Below are positions 35,156-44,497 of a DNA stretch of 64,000 nucleotides, piece after piece (position 1 is the first letter of the stretch; every line of letters begins with the position of its first letter). The position numbers were made by a program, and so were the translations under genes. This stretch comes from an uncultured Bradyrhizobium sp. (GTDB taxonomy: Bacteria > Pseudomonadota > Alphaproteobacteria > Rhizobiales > Xanthobacteraceae). The stretch is taken from NCBI RefSeq assembly GCF_936943645.1, contig NZ_CAKZJO010000085.1, positions 62,001 to 126,000 of the forward strand. The letters run 5' to 3'. The notes beneath the pieces were generated by a model. It did not search any database. It was not told the origin of the DNA and saw nothing but the letters and a program-made list of their open reading frames with translations.

Positions 35156-35988
35156 AACCGGCGCCCTTCAGCTATGAGCGTCCACGCGATCTCGACGCCG
35201 CGCTGTCGATGCTGGCCGCAAGCGGCGGTTCGGCCAAGATCATCGCCGGCGGCCAGTCGCTCGGACCGATGCTCAATCTGCGGCTGGTGCAGCCGGAGCT
35301 GATCGTCGACATCACCGGCCTTGCCGAGCTCAAGCGCGCGGAGGTGTCCGGCGGCGAGCTCGTGCTTGGCGCTCTGGTCACCCATGCCGATATCGAGGAC
35401 GGACGCACCGCCGATGTGACGCGCGGCGCCATGCGCGGCGTCGCCGCAAACATCGCCTATCGCGCGGTGCGCAACCGGGGCACCATCGGCGGCTCGCTCA
35501 GCCACGCCGACCCCGCGGCGGACTGGGTCTCGGCGCTCGCCGCGCTCGGCGCGCGCGTGACGCTTCGCAGCCTTGCCGGTGCACGCACCCTGGCGATCGA
35601 GGCCTTCGTCATCGGCGCACTTGAATCGGCGTTGCACGCCGGTGAGATCGTCGAGGCGATCCATGTGCCGGCGCGACCGGCCTCGGCCCATTGGGGCTAT
35701 GCCAAGAGCTGCCGCAAGACCGGCGAGTTCGCCCATGCCATCGGCGCGGTGCTGATCGATCCCGCCGCCGCTTCGGCGCGCGTCGTGATCGGTGCGATCG
35801 ACACGGCCCCGATCGTCGTGACCGATGCTGCCGGGCTGTTCGGCGGGAAGATTGCGACCGACTACAAGCAGCGCTTCGACACGCGTGTCGCCGACGCGCT
35901 TCTGGCCAAGGCCGGCATCGACGATGCCGCGCAGCGTCATATCCATGTCAGCGTGTTGAAGCGGGCCGTGGAGGAGGCCGCGGCATGA
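35152..35988 (+). CDS. FAD-binding medium subunit of the xanthine dehydrogenase-type enzyme
   Basis: A 278-aa electron-transfer subunit (CoxM/XdhB-like). FAD-binding motifs AGGQSLGPMLNLRL (about 36-49) and RNRGTIGGSLSHADPAADW (about 105-123) are intact. It passes electrons between the Fe-S subunit and the acceptor. Both ends overlap neighbours by ATGA, indicating stoichiometric expression. Confidence 0.94.
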   Translation: MKPAPFSYERPRDLDAALSMLAASGGSAKIIAGGQSLGPMLNLRLVQPELIVDITGLAELKRAEVSGGELVLGALVTHADIEDGRTADVTRGAMRGVAANIAYRAVRNRGTIGGSLSHADPAADWVSALAALGARVTLRSLAGARTLAIEAFVIGALESALHAGEIVEAIHVPARPASAHWGYAKSCRKTGEFAHAIGAVLIDPAAASARVVIGAIDTAPIVVTDAAGLFGGKIATDYKQRFDTRVADALLAKAGIDDAAQRHIHVSVLKRAVEEAAA

Positions 35989-37172
35989 CCACGATCGCGC
36001 TCAATGTCAATCGCCACGCGGTCGAGCTGCCGGCCGAGCCGCGCACCAGCCTTGCCGATTTCGTCCGCGACAGGCTCGATCTGACCGGCACCCATCTCGG
36101 CTGTGAGCATGGCGTCTGCGGTGCCTGCACCGTGCTGCTCGACGGCGTTCCGGCGCGCGCCTGCATCACCTATGCGTTGGCCTGCGAGGGTGCAGACATC
36201 ACCACGATCGAGGGTCTCGACGAGGACGAGATCACGACCGAGCTGCGCGCCGCCTTCACCCGCGAGCATGCGCTTCAGTGCGGCTATTGCACTCCGGGGA
36301 TGCTGGTCTCGGCGCGCGACCTCGTGCTGCGTCTGCCCGACGCGGACGAGCGCCGCATTCGCGTTGGCCTCAGCGGCAATCTCTGCCGTTGCACCGGTTA
36401 TGTCGGCATCGTGCGCGCGGTGCAGTCCGTCATCGAGGCGAGGCGCGCGCGCAGCGTCGCGCCGCTCGCCGATAGCGGCCGGACCAGTCTTGGCCCCGCG
36501 GGATCGGGGCGGGCTGCATCCGGCCGAAGCGAGCCGAGCCCTGCGCGGCAGGCGCCGGTTCCGGCATCGGAGCGTGCCGCGGCGGTCAGCATCCCCGACT
36601 TCACCCCGGCGACGGTTCTCGACCAGCGTTTCACGCTGCCGCATCCGCCGGCAAAGGTGTTCGCGATGTTCGGCGATATCGCGGGCATCGCGGCCTGCCT
36701 TCCCGGCGTATCGCTGACGTCGCCGCCAGGGCCGGATCGCGTGGAAGGATCGATCCGCGTCAGGCTCGGGCCGATCGCAGCAAGCTTCGAGGGCGCCGCG
36801 CGCGTCGAGCGCGATCCTGCGACGCTCTCGGGGCGCATCGTCGGCATCGGCACCGACGAGCGCAGCCATTCGGCGACGCAAGGTGAGATTCGCTATCGCC
36901 TGCTGCCGCTCGAAGGCGGCGCGGCGACCGCCGTTGAACTCTCGATCGGCTACACGCTCACGGGACTTCTGGCCCAGGTCGGCCGTCCCGGCCTGGTGCG
37001 GGATCTTGCCAAGCGCCTCGTTGTGGAGTTCGCGGGCAATCTCGACCGTCACATGTCAGGAGCGCCGTCCGGGCAGGTGGCCGCGGCAGAGCTCAGTTTC
37101 TGGTCGATCGTATCGGACGTTCTACGCGCACGGATCGCCCGCATTCTTGGCCGCCGGAGCGGGGCGGGGTGA
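35985..37172 (+). CDS. Fusion: [2Fe-2S] small subunit (CoxS-like) plus CoxG/SRPBCC domain
   Basis: A 395-aa two-part protein. Residues ~1-155 are the Fe-S subunit with both clusters complete: Cys40, Cys45, Cys48 and Cys60, then Cys99, Cys102, Cys134 and Cys136. A ~60-residue Ala/Pro/Ser/Arg-rich linker follows. Residues ~215-370 match CoxG (SRPBCC fold; FTLPHPPAKVFAMFGDIAGIAACLPGVSL), ending in an amphipathic helix (LSFWSIVSDVLRARIARIL) like the CoxG membrane tail. In CO dehydrogenase CoxG anchors the enzyme at the membrane, so the fusion would tether this hydroxylase. ATG 35985 overlaps the FAD-subunit stop and has GGAGGAGG upstream. Confidence 0.9.
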   Translation: MTTIALNVNRHAVELPAEPRTSLADFVRDRLDLTGTHLGCEHGVCGACTVLLDGVPARACITYALACEGADITTIEGLDEDEITTELRAAFTREHALQCGYCTPGMLVSARDLVLRLPDADERRIRVGLSGNLCRCTGYVGIVRAVQSVIEARRARSVAPLADSGRTSLGPAGSGRAASGRSEPSPARQAPVPASERAAAVSIPDFTPATVLDQRFTLPHPPAKVFAMFGDIAGIAACLPGVSLTSPPGPDRVEGSIRVRLGPIAASFEGAARVERDPATLSGRIVGIGTDERSHSATQGEIRYRLLPLEGGAATAVELSIGYTLTGLLAQVGRPGLVRDLAKRLVVEFAGNLDRHMSGAPSGQVAAAELSFWSIVSDVLRARIARILGRRSGAG

Positions 37173-37250
37173 TGGGTGTGCTCGCACATCGGGACGTGAC
37201 GAAGCCTGGACTGCCATAACAATCAACAGCGTCGAACTTGGAGAGACAAC

Positions 37251-38405
37251 ATGACACGAGCACTCGGACTGGTTGGGACAATCGCGCTGGCGACCGCCTT
37301 GTTCGGCGGCACGGCAGGGGCGCAGACCATCAAGATCGGCGTCAACGAGCCTCTGACCGGCGCCTTCGCGGCCTCCGGCACCTACGTCGTCAACGGTGCC
37401 AAGATCGCCGCCGACGAGATCAACGCCAAGGGCGGCATCCTGGGCAAGAAGATCGAGCTCGTCATCGAGGATAACAAGAGCAACCCGACGGAAGCCGCTG
37501 CCGTCGCCGAAAAGCTCATCACCAGCGACAAGGTGCCGGTACTGATGGGCGCCTGGGGTTCGAGCTTGACGCTCGCGGTGATGCCGAAGCTGATGGAATA
37601 CGAGACGCCGATGGTGGTGGAGACCTCGTCCTCCGGCAAGATCACCACGACGGGCAATCCCTTCATCTTCCGCATCTCGCCGCCTTCGGCGGTCGAGGCC
37701 GCCGCGTTCAAGGGCATCGTCGACAAGCTCGCGCTGAAGAAAGTCGATTTCCTCGTCATCAACAACGACTGGGGCCGCGGCACCGCCGAGGATTTCAGCA
37801 AGATGATGAAGGACAAGGGCATCGCCATCGGCCTCGTCGAGACCATGGACCAGGGCGCGCAGGACATGAGCGCGCAGCTCTCCAAGATCAAGAGCTCGGA
37901 CTCCGAGACCGTCATCGTCACCACCGCGGTTGACCAGCTCACGCTCATCTTCAAGCAGGCGGCTGCGCTCGGCCTGAAGAAGCGCATCATCACCACCGGC
38001 GGTTCGCAGAACCCGGACCAGATCATCGCCCAGGCTGGCGCTGCCGCCAACGGCACCATGCACCTGACGACCTTCCTGCCCTGGTTCCCGGACAAGACGC
38101 CGAACCCGGAAGCCACCAACTACTTCATCACGGAATGGAAGAAGCGCGGTTTCGAGTTCGCCGGCTGCACCGAGAGCTTCCGCGGCTATGACGGCATCCG
38201 CACCGCGGCAGCCGCGATCGAGAAGGCCGGCAAGGCCGAGCCCGCGGCGATCAAGGCGGCGCTCTGGAACATCAACATCAAGGGCCTGAACGGCGACATC
38301 GTGTTCCGCAAGTCCGGTCCTGAGGGCAAGGAGAGCGGTCAGAGCCAGCCGAACGTCTATCTCATCGAGATCAGCGACGGCAAGGTCGAGATGAAGACGC
38401 TCTGA
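37251..38405 (+). CDS. Branched-chain amino-acid-type ABC binding protein (Liv/amide family)
   Basis: A 384-aa periplasmic receptor of the LivJ-like class (type I fold). Signal peptide about 1-24 (GTAGAQTIKIG), then GVNEPLTGAFAASGTYVVNGAKIAADEIN and a C-terminal half with RGYDGIRTAAAAIEKAGKA. Members bind branched amino acids, urea, amides or aromatic acids. Being co-encoded with a molybdoenzyme and hydrolases, it more likely binds a heterocyclic or amide substrate than leucine. It lies 78 bases after the fusion gene. Confidence 0.92.
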   Translation: MTRALGLVGTIALATALFGGTAGAQTIKIGVNEPLTGAFAASGTYVVNGAKIAADEINAKGGILGKKIELVIEDNKSNPTEAAAVAEKLITSDKVPVLMGAWGSSLTLAVMPKLMEYETPMVVETSSSGKITTTGNPFIFRISPPSAVEAAAFKGIVDKLALKKVDFLVINNDWGRGTAEDFSKMMKDKGIAIGLVETMDQGAQDMSAQLSKIKSSDSETVIVTTAVDQLTLIFKQAAALGLKKRIITTGGSQNPDQIIAQAGAAANGTMHLTTFLPWFPDKTPNPEATNYFITEWKKRGFEFAGCTESFRGYDGIRTAAAAIEKAGKAEPAAIKAALWNINIKGLNGDIVFRKSGPEGKESGQSQPNVYLIEISDGKVEMKTL

Positions 38406-38420
38406 CACACCTATTCGCAG

Positions 38421-38449
38421 GCGAGGGCGGCCCACGGCCGCTCTCGCCA
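38421..38449 (+). terminator. Intercistronic hairpin between the Liv receptor and permease genes
   Basis: A 13-bp GC-rich stem (38421-38433 with 38437-38449, one G-U pair) and a three-base loop CAC. No T-run follows, so it is more likely an mRNA-stabilising or attenuating element that lets the receptor be made in excess of the membrane parts. Confidence 0.6.
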
Positions 38450-38467
38450 GATTATCCGGGAACGGCC

Positions 38468-39340
38468 TTGAGCGAATTCCTCCAGCATCTGGTCAACATG
38501 CTCGTGCTCGGCGGCACCTATGCGCTGCTGGGCATAGGGCTGACCTTGATCTTCGGCATCATGAACGTCGTGAACTTCACCCACGGCGTGCTCTACACGT
38601 TCGGCGCCTACATCATGTTCATCGTGGTGCAGCAGCTTGGGCTGAACTTCTTCCTCGCGCTGCCGGTGGCCGTGCTGGCCGGATGGCTGCTGGGTGCGGC
38701 GATCGAGTTGACCCTGCTGCGCCCGCTGCGTGGCTCCGACATCGACACCACGATGCTGGTCATGATCGGCGCCTGGATCGCGATGCAGTCCGGCACGCTG
38801 TGGATCTGGGGCGGGGTCGCCAAATCGGTGGCAACGCCGTTTCCCGAGGCGCCGCTGGTGCTCGGACCGGTGTCGGTGTCCTGGCTGCGTCTGTTCGTGC
38901 TTGCTGCGGCGGCAATGCTGATCCTGGTGACGTATCTCCTGATCAACAAGACCAGTCTCGGCCGCGCGATGCGGGCGACTTTCCAGGATCACGACACGGC
39001 CTCGCTGATGGGTGTCAATGTCGACATGATCTACACCTCGACCTTCGCGATCGGCTCCAGCCTTGCCGCCGCGGCGGGGGCTCTGCTCGGGCCGGTCTAC
39101 GTCATCTTCCCGCAGATGGGCGATCTGGCCGCCGTCAAGGCCTTCGCCATCGTCATCCTCGGTGGGCTCGGCAACATCACGGGCGCGGTGATCGGCGGCT
39201 TCATCCTGGCGCTCGCCGAGGAACTGGGGGCGGGCTATGTCTCGTCTGGTTACCGCGACGCCATGGGTTTCGTGATCATCATCGCGGTGCTGATTTTCCG
39301 ACCGACCGGCCTGTTCGCACGCGCGGAGCGCGTCGGATGA
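38468..39340 (+). CDS. livH: Liv-type ABC transporter permease 1 (LivH)
   Basis: A 290-aa membrane permease. The family N-terminus (LVLGGTYALLGIGLTLIFGIMNVVNFTHG) and the C-terminal GNITGAVIGGFILALAEELGAGYVSSGYRDAMGFVIIIAVLIFRPTGLF are clear, with about eight helices. The start is TTG 38468 with only a weak GGGAA upstream. The stop overlaps the livM start (ATGA, 39337-39340). Confidence 0.94.
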   Translation: MSEFLQHLVNMLVLGGTYALLGIGLTLIFGIMNVVNFTHGVLYTFGAYIMFIVVQQLGLNFFLALPVAVLAGWLLGAAIELTLLRPLRGSDIDTTMLVMIGAWIAMQSGTLWIWGGVAKSVATPFPEAPLVLGPVSVSWLRLFVLAAAAMLILVTYLLINKTSLGRAMRATFQDHDTASLMGVNVDMIYTSTFAIGSSLAAAAGALLGPVYVIFPQMGDLAAVKAFAIVILGGLGNITGAVIGGFILALAEELGAGYVSSGYRDAMGFVIIIAVLIFRPTGLFARAERVG

Positions 39341-40383
39341 GAACAGTCATCACTATTCTCGCGGTCGCAGTGCTGGCCTCGGTACCGCTCTGGCTGCGCG
39401 ATCCCTACCTCCTCAATGCGCTGATCACGACCGGCATCTTCGTCATCGGCGCGATGAGCCTCAACCTGCTGCTCGGCTTCACCGGCCAGCTCAGCCTCGG
39501 CCACATCGCCTTCTTCGGCATCGGGGCCTATGTCAGCGCGCTGACGTCGCTCGGCTTCGACGTCGGTCTGCCCGGAGACGTCCGCCTGGTTCACACACCC
39601 TGGCCGCCGATCGCAGGCCTCCTGCTCGCGATCATCGTCGCCGGACTCTGCGGATATTTTGTCGGCCTGTTGTCGTTCCGTGTCCGCGGGGCCTATTTCG
39701 TCATCGTGACCATCTCTTTTGCCGAGGTGGTGCGGCTGGTCGCGCTGAACTGGGTCGAGCTGACGCAGGGGCCGCTGGCGTTGACCAATATACCCTCGAT
39801 CGCGCTGCCTTTACCCGGCTTCGGCGAGCTGACGCTGCGCACCAAGATGCAGAACTACTATCTCGTGCTGGTGGTGGCTCTGATCGCCTATCTCCTGATC
39901 GCTCGGCTCGTCCATTCCCATTTCGGCCGCGCCATGCGCGGGCTGATGGAGAACGAGACGCTGGCCGTCTCCGTCGGTATCGACGTGACCCGGACGCTGA
40001 CGCTGGCCGCTGTGATCTCGGCTGCAATCGCAGGGGCCGCCGGCAGCCTCTATGCGCACTACATCCGGATCATCGACCCAGAGGTGTTCGCCTTCATCAA
40101 CACCGTCACCATGGTGATCATGGTCATTAGCGGCGGCAAGGGCTCGCTGGCAGGCCCCGTTGTCGGCGGCCTGATCTTCGGCCTGCTGCCGGTCGCGCTG
40201 CGGCCGGTGATGGCGCCGGAAGCGCAATGGATCGCGTATGGCGGCGTGCTCATGGCCATCCTGTTCGTCCTACCGCGTGGCATCGTGCCTTCGCTTGCGC
40301 TGCGCTTTGCCAGGCGACGGAGCGGCGCGTCGGCGCTGGCGCCGGTCGCGCTGACCGAGACCGGCGCCAAGGAGCCGGCGTGA
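39337..40383 (+). CDS. livM: Liv-type ABC transporter permease 2 (LivM)
   Basis: A 348-aa membrane permease with about ten helices. Typical motifs are MSLNLLLGFTGQLSLGHIAFFGIGAYVSAL and the FFVIVTISFAEVVRL-type segment, then SGGKGSLAGPVVGGLIFGLLP near the C-terminus. ATG 39337 overlaps the livH stop; its stop shares one base with the livG start (TGATG). Confidence 0.94.
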   Translation: MRTVITILAVAVLASVPLWLRDPYLLNALITTGIFVIGAMSLNLLLGFTGQLSLGHIAFFGIGAYVSALTSLGFDVGLPGDVRLVHTPWPPIAGLLLAIIVAGLCGYFVGLLSFRVRGAYFVIVTISFAEVVRLVALNWVELTQGPLALTNIPSIALPLPGFGELTLRTKMQNYYLVLVVALIAYLLIARLVHSHFGRAMRGLMENETLAVSVGIDVTRTLTLAAVISAAIAGAAGSLYAHYIRIIDPEVFAFINTVTMVIMVISGGKGSLAGPVVGGLIFGLLPVALRPVMAPEAQWIAYGGVLMAILFVLPRGIVPSLALRFARRRSGASALAPVALTETGAKEPA

Positions 40384-41145
40384 TGACGGCGCGCAGTGTG
40401 GCCATGACCATCGATCAGGTCGCCGTCCGGTTCGGCGGGCTGGTCGCCATCTCCGACATGAGTTTCACCGTGGGCGAAGGCGAGATCGTCAGCCTGATCG
40501 GACCGAATGGCGCCGGCAAGACCACCGCCTTCAACGTCATGACCGGCTTCCTGACGCCGAGCGCGGGCCGTGTCACCTATCAGGGCACGACGCTCACCGG
40601 ATTGAAGCCGCACGAGATCGCCGATCTCGGCCTGATACGTACCTTTCAGCGCACCAGCGTGTTTCCCAACGACACCGTCTACGACAATCTCCTGATCGGC
40701 CTGCATCGACAGGGCAGGGTCCGGTTGCTCGACGCCATCCTCGGGCTATCAGGTGCGCGAGCTTCGGAACGCAGGCTGCGGCAGAAGGCGAGTGAGCTGA
40801 TCGAATGGGTCGGGCTCGAGCGCCGCGGGCACGATGCGGCAGGCTCGCTCTCCTACGGCGAGCAGCGCCTCGTCGGCGTCGCGTTGGCGCTCGCGGCCGA
40901 GCCCTCGATGCTGCTGCTCGACGAGCCCGTCTCCGGCATGAATGCCTCGGAGACGCACCGCTTCGTCGAGCTGATCCGCAGCGTTCGCGACCGCGGCATC
41001 ACGATCCTGCTGGTCGAGCATGACATGCCGATGGTGATGACGGTCTCGGACCGCATCGTGGTGCTCAACTACGGCCGCATCATTGCCGAGGGCACGCCCG
41101 AAATGATCCGCAACGATCCGGCTGTGATCGAGGCCTATCTCGGAC

Positions 41146-41165
<20 letters not shown>
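40383..41165 (+). CDS. livG: Liv-type ABC transporter ATP-binding protein (LivG)
   Basis: A 260-aa ATPase. Walker A GPNGAGKTT, signature LSYGEQRLVGVALAL, Walker B MLLLDEPVSGMN and the H-loop in LLVEHDMPMVM are present. An N-terminal ATG 40383 overlaps the livM stop; the next gene overlaps its 3' end by 20 bases. Confidence 0.95.
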
Positions 41166-41833
<668 letters not shown>

Positions 41834-41862
<29 letters not shown>

Positions 41863-42241
41863 CGATGCCGCCGGCTCGGCTGGCTTCGGCCGGACGCCGG
41901 TCTGGAATCTCGATCGCTTGAGAGCGGAGACGATCGTTCGCGTACATGTTGCAGGCCTCGACCTGCTGCTGATCTGGAACGACGGCGATGCCGTCGCATG
42001 CGACCGCGCGTGTCCGCATGAACAGGCGGACCTGGCTCTCGGAGAGGTGAGGGGCGGCCGGCTGTTCTGTCCGCGTCACGCGGCATCGTTCGATTTGCGC
42101 GACGGGGCGATCAATCCGGGATGGCCGAGCCCGCCGTTGCGGCTTTACCCTCTACGGATCACGGGCGAACAAATCTGCGTGGAGGTGCGAGAGCGGCAAG
42201 CGCGACGTCATACCCCTGTTTTGCCCGACGAGTCAGAATGA
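41834..42241 (+). CDS. Stand-alone Rieske [2Fe-2S] protein
   Basis: A small Rieske ferredoxin-like protein, 135 aa. The cluster ligands are in the correct order: Cys60-x-His62 (ACPHEQADLALG) and Cys79-x2-His82 (FCPRHAASFDLRDG). No signal peptide or transmembrane helix, so it is a soluble cytoplasmic carrier. ATG 41834 overlaps livF by 29 bases; GTG 41855 (8 codons later) would still overlap slightly. As the last gene of the molybdoenzyme operon it may serve as electron carrier for that enzyme or for an oxygenase, but no terminal oxygenase subunit is encoded nearby. Confidence 0.88.
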
Positions 42242-42275
42242 TCGATGGTGTCGACGTGCCTGCAAAATTTGCCTT

Positions 42276-42315
42276 TGAAAACAATGGCATTCTACTGTGC
42301 ATGGGGTTGTTTTCA
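42276..42315. terminator. AT-rich inverted repeat between convergent genes, possible bidirectional terminator
   Basis: TGAAAACAA at 42276-42284 pairs with TTGTTTTCA at 42307-42315 across a 22-base loop. It lies between the stops of the Rieske gene and the converging hydrolase gene, where a bidirectional terminator would be expected. The stem is weak in GC. Confidence 0.35.
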
Positions 42316-42320
42316 CGTTT

Positions 42321-43181
42321 TTAGTCCAGCAGCCGGCGGACGGCGTCGACGAGAAGCCCGTCTGGCCGCCGCAGGGCCTCGAGAATGGTGAAATGGTCGG
42401 CGCCGTCGACCGGGATGAGCTTGCCGGGCGCGTTCGCCGCTACGCGCTTGTGGTGGAGGTTGATCGAATCGCACACGAGTGCCGGCAGCTCGTTGCTGCC
42501 ATAGGCGATGTCGAGCCGCTTCGGCGTGACGGGTAGGCGCAGCGGCGACAGCACGGCGATTTCGTCATCCGTCAGCTTCAGCGCGTTGTTGAGGCCGGTA
42601 TCGCGGATTGGCGCGAGCTCGTACACGCCTGAGATCGCCAGTCCCGCATGGACACTCGGATGGTCCAGCGCCATCGCGGCGAGATGGGCTCCGGCAGACC
42701 AACCTGACAAGACGACCGGTCCGGCAACGCCATAGGATGCGCCATTCGCGGCAAGCCAGTCGAGCGCGCGCGGGACTTCGGCGACGATGTCGGCGAGGGA
42801 TACCTCCGGCGCTAGCGAATAACCGGGAATGGCAACCGACCAGCCATGGGCGGCGACGCCTTCGACCAGCATCGCGAACAATTCGCGCGAATTTCGCTGC
42901 CAATAGCCGCCATGCAGGAACACCAGGCAGGGCGCCTCAGGCCTGCCGGCCGGGTAGAGATCGATCTTGTTGTTCGGCCGCTGACCGTAAGCCAGATCGA
43001 GATGGGCTTTCAGTGTGCTTCGCAGCCGGCTGGAGGCTTCGTTCCGTTCGGCAATCAGGGCCGCGCTGTTCTTGACGGCCGCGTTGTTGTCATAGGCGGC
43101 GTCGCGTTCTGCCTGGGACAGCCCGGACCATGCGGAACGGGGATCGAGCGGTCGACCTGTCGAATGAGCGTTCTCAATCAT
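42321..43181 (-). CDS. Alpha/beta hydrolase (kynurenine formamidase/esterase-like)
   Basis: A 286-aa alpha/beta-hydrolase. The oxyanion-hole motif FLHGGYWQRNSRE and the nucleophile elbow SGWSAGAH are clear; a C-terminal DGADHFTILEAL segment supplies the likely His. The HGGYW form is typical of kynurenine formamidase-type and HSL-like enzymes that cleave N-formyl or small ester/amide bonds. The start is ATG 43181 because GGAG lies six bases before it; GTG 43187 overlaps that ribosome site. It is on its own at the right end of the island and could remove a formyl or carbamoyl group from a ring-opened product. Confidence 0.88.
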   Translation of the reverse strand: MIENAHSTGRPLDPRSAWSGLSQAERDAAYDNNAAVKNSAALIAERNEASSRLRSTLKAHLDLAYGQRPNNKIDLYPAGRPEAPCLVFLHGGYWQRNSRELFAMLVEGVAAHGWSVAIPGYSLAPEVSLADIVAEVPRALDWLAANGASYGVAGPVVLSGWSAGAHLAAMALDHPSVHAGLAISGVYELAPIRDTGLNNALKLTDDEIAVLSPLRLPVTPKRLDIAYGSNELPALVCDSINLHHKRVAANAPGKLIPVDGADHFTILEALRRPDGLLVDAVRRLLD

Positions 43182-43263
43182 ATTCACTCCGATGCGGCCT
43201 GGATGGCAATCTTATCCAATTCGGGCCGGCTATTCACCGACAATCGAGATGTTAGACCAGCCG

Positions 43264-43278
43264 TGTCCAGCTTGGACA
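43264..43278. promoter_or_regulatory. Inverted repeat TGTCCA-GCT-TGGACA upstream of the formamidase-like hydrolase
   Basis: A perfect 6-3-6 dyad 83-97 bases before the hydrolase start and on the way to dusA. Size and symmetry fit a dimeric repressor site, but no cognate regulator is evident. Confidence 0.35.
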
Positions 43279-43454
43279 AGGCTGCCTCGGATTGTGCCAT
43301 GAGGGACCATTGTTGCTTTCTCTTGTTTGCACCACTTTACTGTTGCGGTTGCATCAGACGCCCATTCAGGCGAAGGATATGCGCCACGCCATGCAAAATG
43401 CTGGTTCGGGTGCGAGCGCATCTCCGTGCCGTCGGTTCGATGAAAGAATAGCAA

Positions 43455-44450
43455 TTGAATTCGCAAGACTATCGCTTTTCCGTGGCCCCCATGATGGATT
43501 GGACCGACCGGCATTGTCGGGTGTTCCATCGTCACCTGACGCGACGGGCGCTGCTCTATACCGAGATGCTGACCACTGGCGCCGTGATCCACGGCGACCG
43601 GGAGCGGCTTCTTGGGTTCGATGCGGTCGAGCATCCGGTGGCGCTTCAGCTGGGAGGCTCGGATCCACACGAGCTCGCGCAAGCTGCGCGGATCGGCGAG
43701 GCGTTCGGCTATGACGAGATCAACCTCAATGTCGGTTGCCCGTCCGACCGCGTGAAGGACGGCCGCTTTGGCGCCTGCCTGATGGCGGAGCCGGAGCTGG
43801 TGGCGCGCTGCGTCGAGGCGATGAAGCGCGCGGTCGCCGTTCCCGTCACGGTGAAATGCCGCATCGGCATTGACGATCAGGATCCGGAAGTCGCGCTTGA
43901 TGCGCTTGCGCGGGCGGTGGTCGCCTCCGGTTGTGACGCGCTGATCGTGCATGCCCGCAAGGCATGGCTCAACGGTTTGTCCCCGAAGGAGAACCGCGAC
44001 ATTCCGCCGCTCGACTATGATCGCGTCTATCGCCTCAAGCGCGCGATGCCCGGCGTGCCGATCATCATCAATGGCGGCATTGCTGGCATCGACGAGGCCA
44101 AGGCGCATCTCGAACATGTCGACGGCGTGATGCTCGGCCGTGCCGCCTATCAGGAGCCGTGGCGGCTGCTCTCCGTCGATTCCGACATCTTCGGCGAGGC
44201 GGCGCCGCATCGGACCATGCAAGACGCGCTCGAGGCGATGATGCCCTATATCGAGCAGCAGCTTGCGCGTGGCACGCGGCTGCATGCGATCACGCGGCAT
44301 TTCGTCGGTGCATTCCACGCAGTGCCAGGCGCGCGGGCATTCCGCCGCCATCTTGCCGAGCAAGGGGTGAAGTCGGGTGCCGGTCTCGACGTGCTGCGCG
44401 ATGCGATCGCGCGCGTCGGTGCACGCGCGCCGGCCGAAGCGGCTGCCTAG
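43455..44450 (+). CDS. dusA: tRNA-dihydrouridine synthase A
   Basis: FMN enzyme that reduces uridine to dihydrouridine in the tRNA D-loop. The 331 aa show SVAPMMDWTDRHCR at the N-terminus, LQLGGSDP, NLNVGCPSDRVKDGRFGACLM with the catalytic Cys, VKCRIGIDD, HARKAWLNGLSPKENRDIPPL and INGGI. Length is normal for DusA. The start is TTG 43455 with a weak ribosome site. Bases 43455-43499 are repeated at 4746-4790, so the first codons of this intact gene are probably supplied by the island that integrated here, restoring the reading frame. Confidence 0.96.
   Translation: MNSQDYRFSVAPMMDWTDRHCRVFHRHLTRRALLYTEMLTTGAVIHGDRERLLGFDAVEHPVALQLGGSDPHELAQAARIGEAFGYDEINLNVGCPSDRVKDGRFGACLMAEPELVARCVEAMKRAVAVPVTVKCRIGIDDQDPEVALDALARAVVASGCDALIVHARKAWLNGLSPKENRDIPPLDYDRVYRLKRAMPGVPIIINGGIAGIDEAKAHLEHVDGVMLGRAAYQEPWRLLSVDSDIFGEAAPHRTMQDALEAMMPYIEQQLARGTRLHAITRHFVGAFHAVPGARAFRRHLAEQGVKSGAGLDVLRDAIARVGARAPAEAAA
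43469..43483 (+). repeat. Direct repeat copy 2 (attR core) of the dusA island
   Basis: CTATCGCTTTTCCGT, identical to 4760-4774, within codons 5-10 of intact dusA. Right boundary of the proposed island. Confidence 0.85.
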
Positions 44451-44460
44451 CCGCAAGCAC

Positions 44461-44490
44461 GAAGAGCCGGATCGCGACATCCGGCTCTTC
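44461..44490. terminator. Strong hairpin terminator between dusA and the porin gene
   Basis: A perfect 12-bp stem, GAAGAGCCGGAT (44461-44472) with ATCCGGCTCTTC (44479-44490), and a six-base loop. It lies between the convergent stops of dusA and the porin gene and can serve both. Confidence 0.8.
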
Positions 44491-44497
44491 GCTGGTC

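Noticed and set aside
32780..37172. CO dehydrogenase operon
   Set aside because: The large subunit has PYRGVARTG where form-I CO dehydrogenases have AYRCSFR, so an aromatic-ring hydroxylase is more likely despite the CoxG domain.
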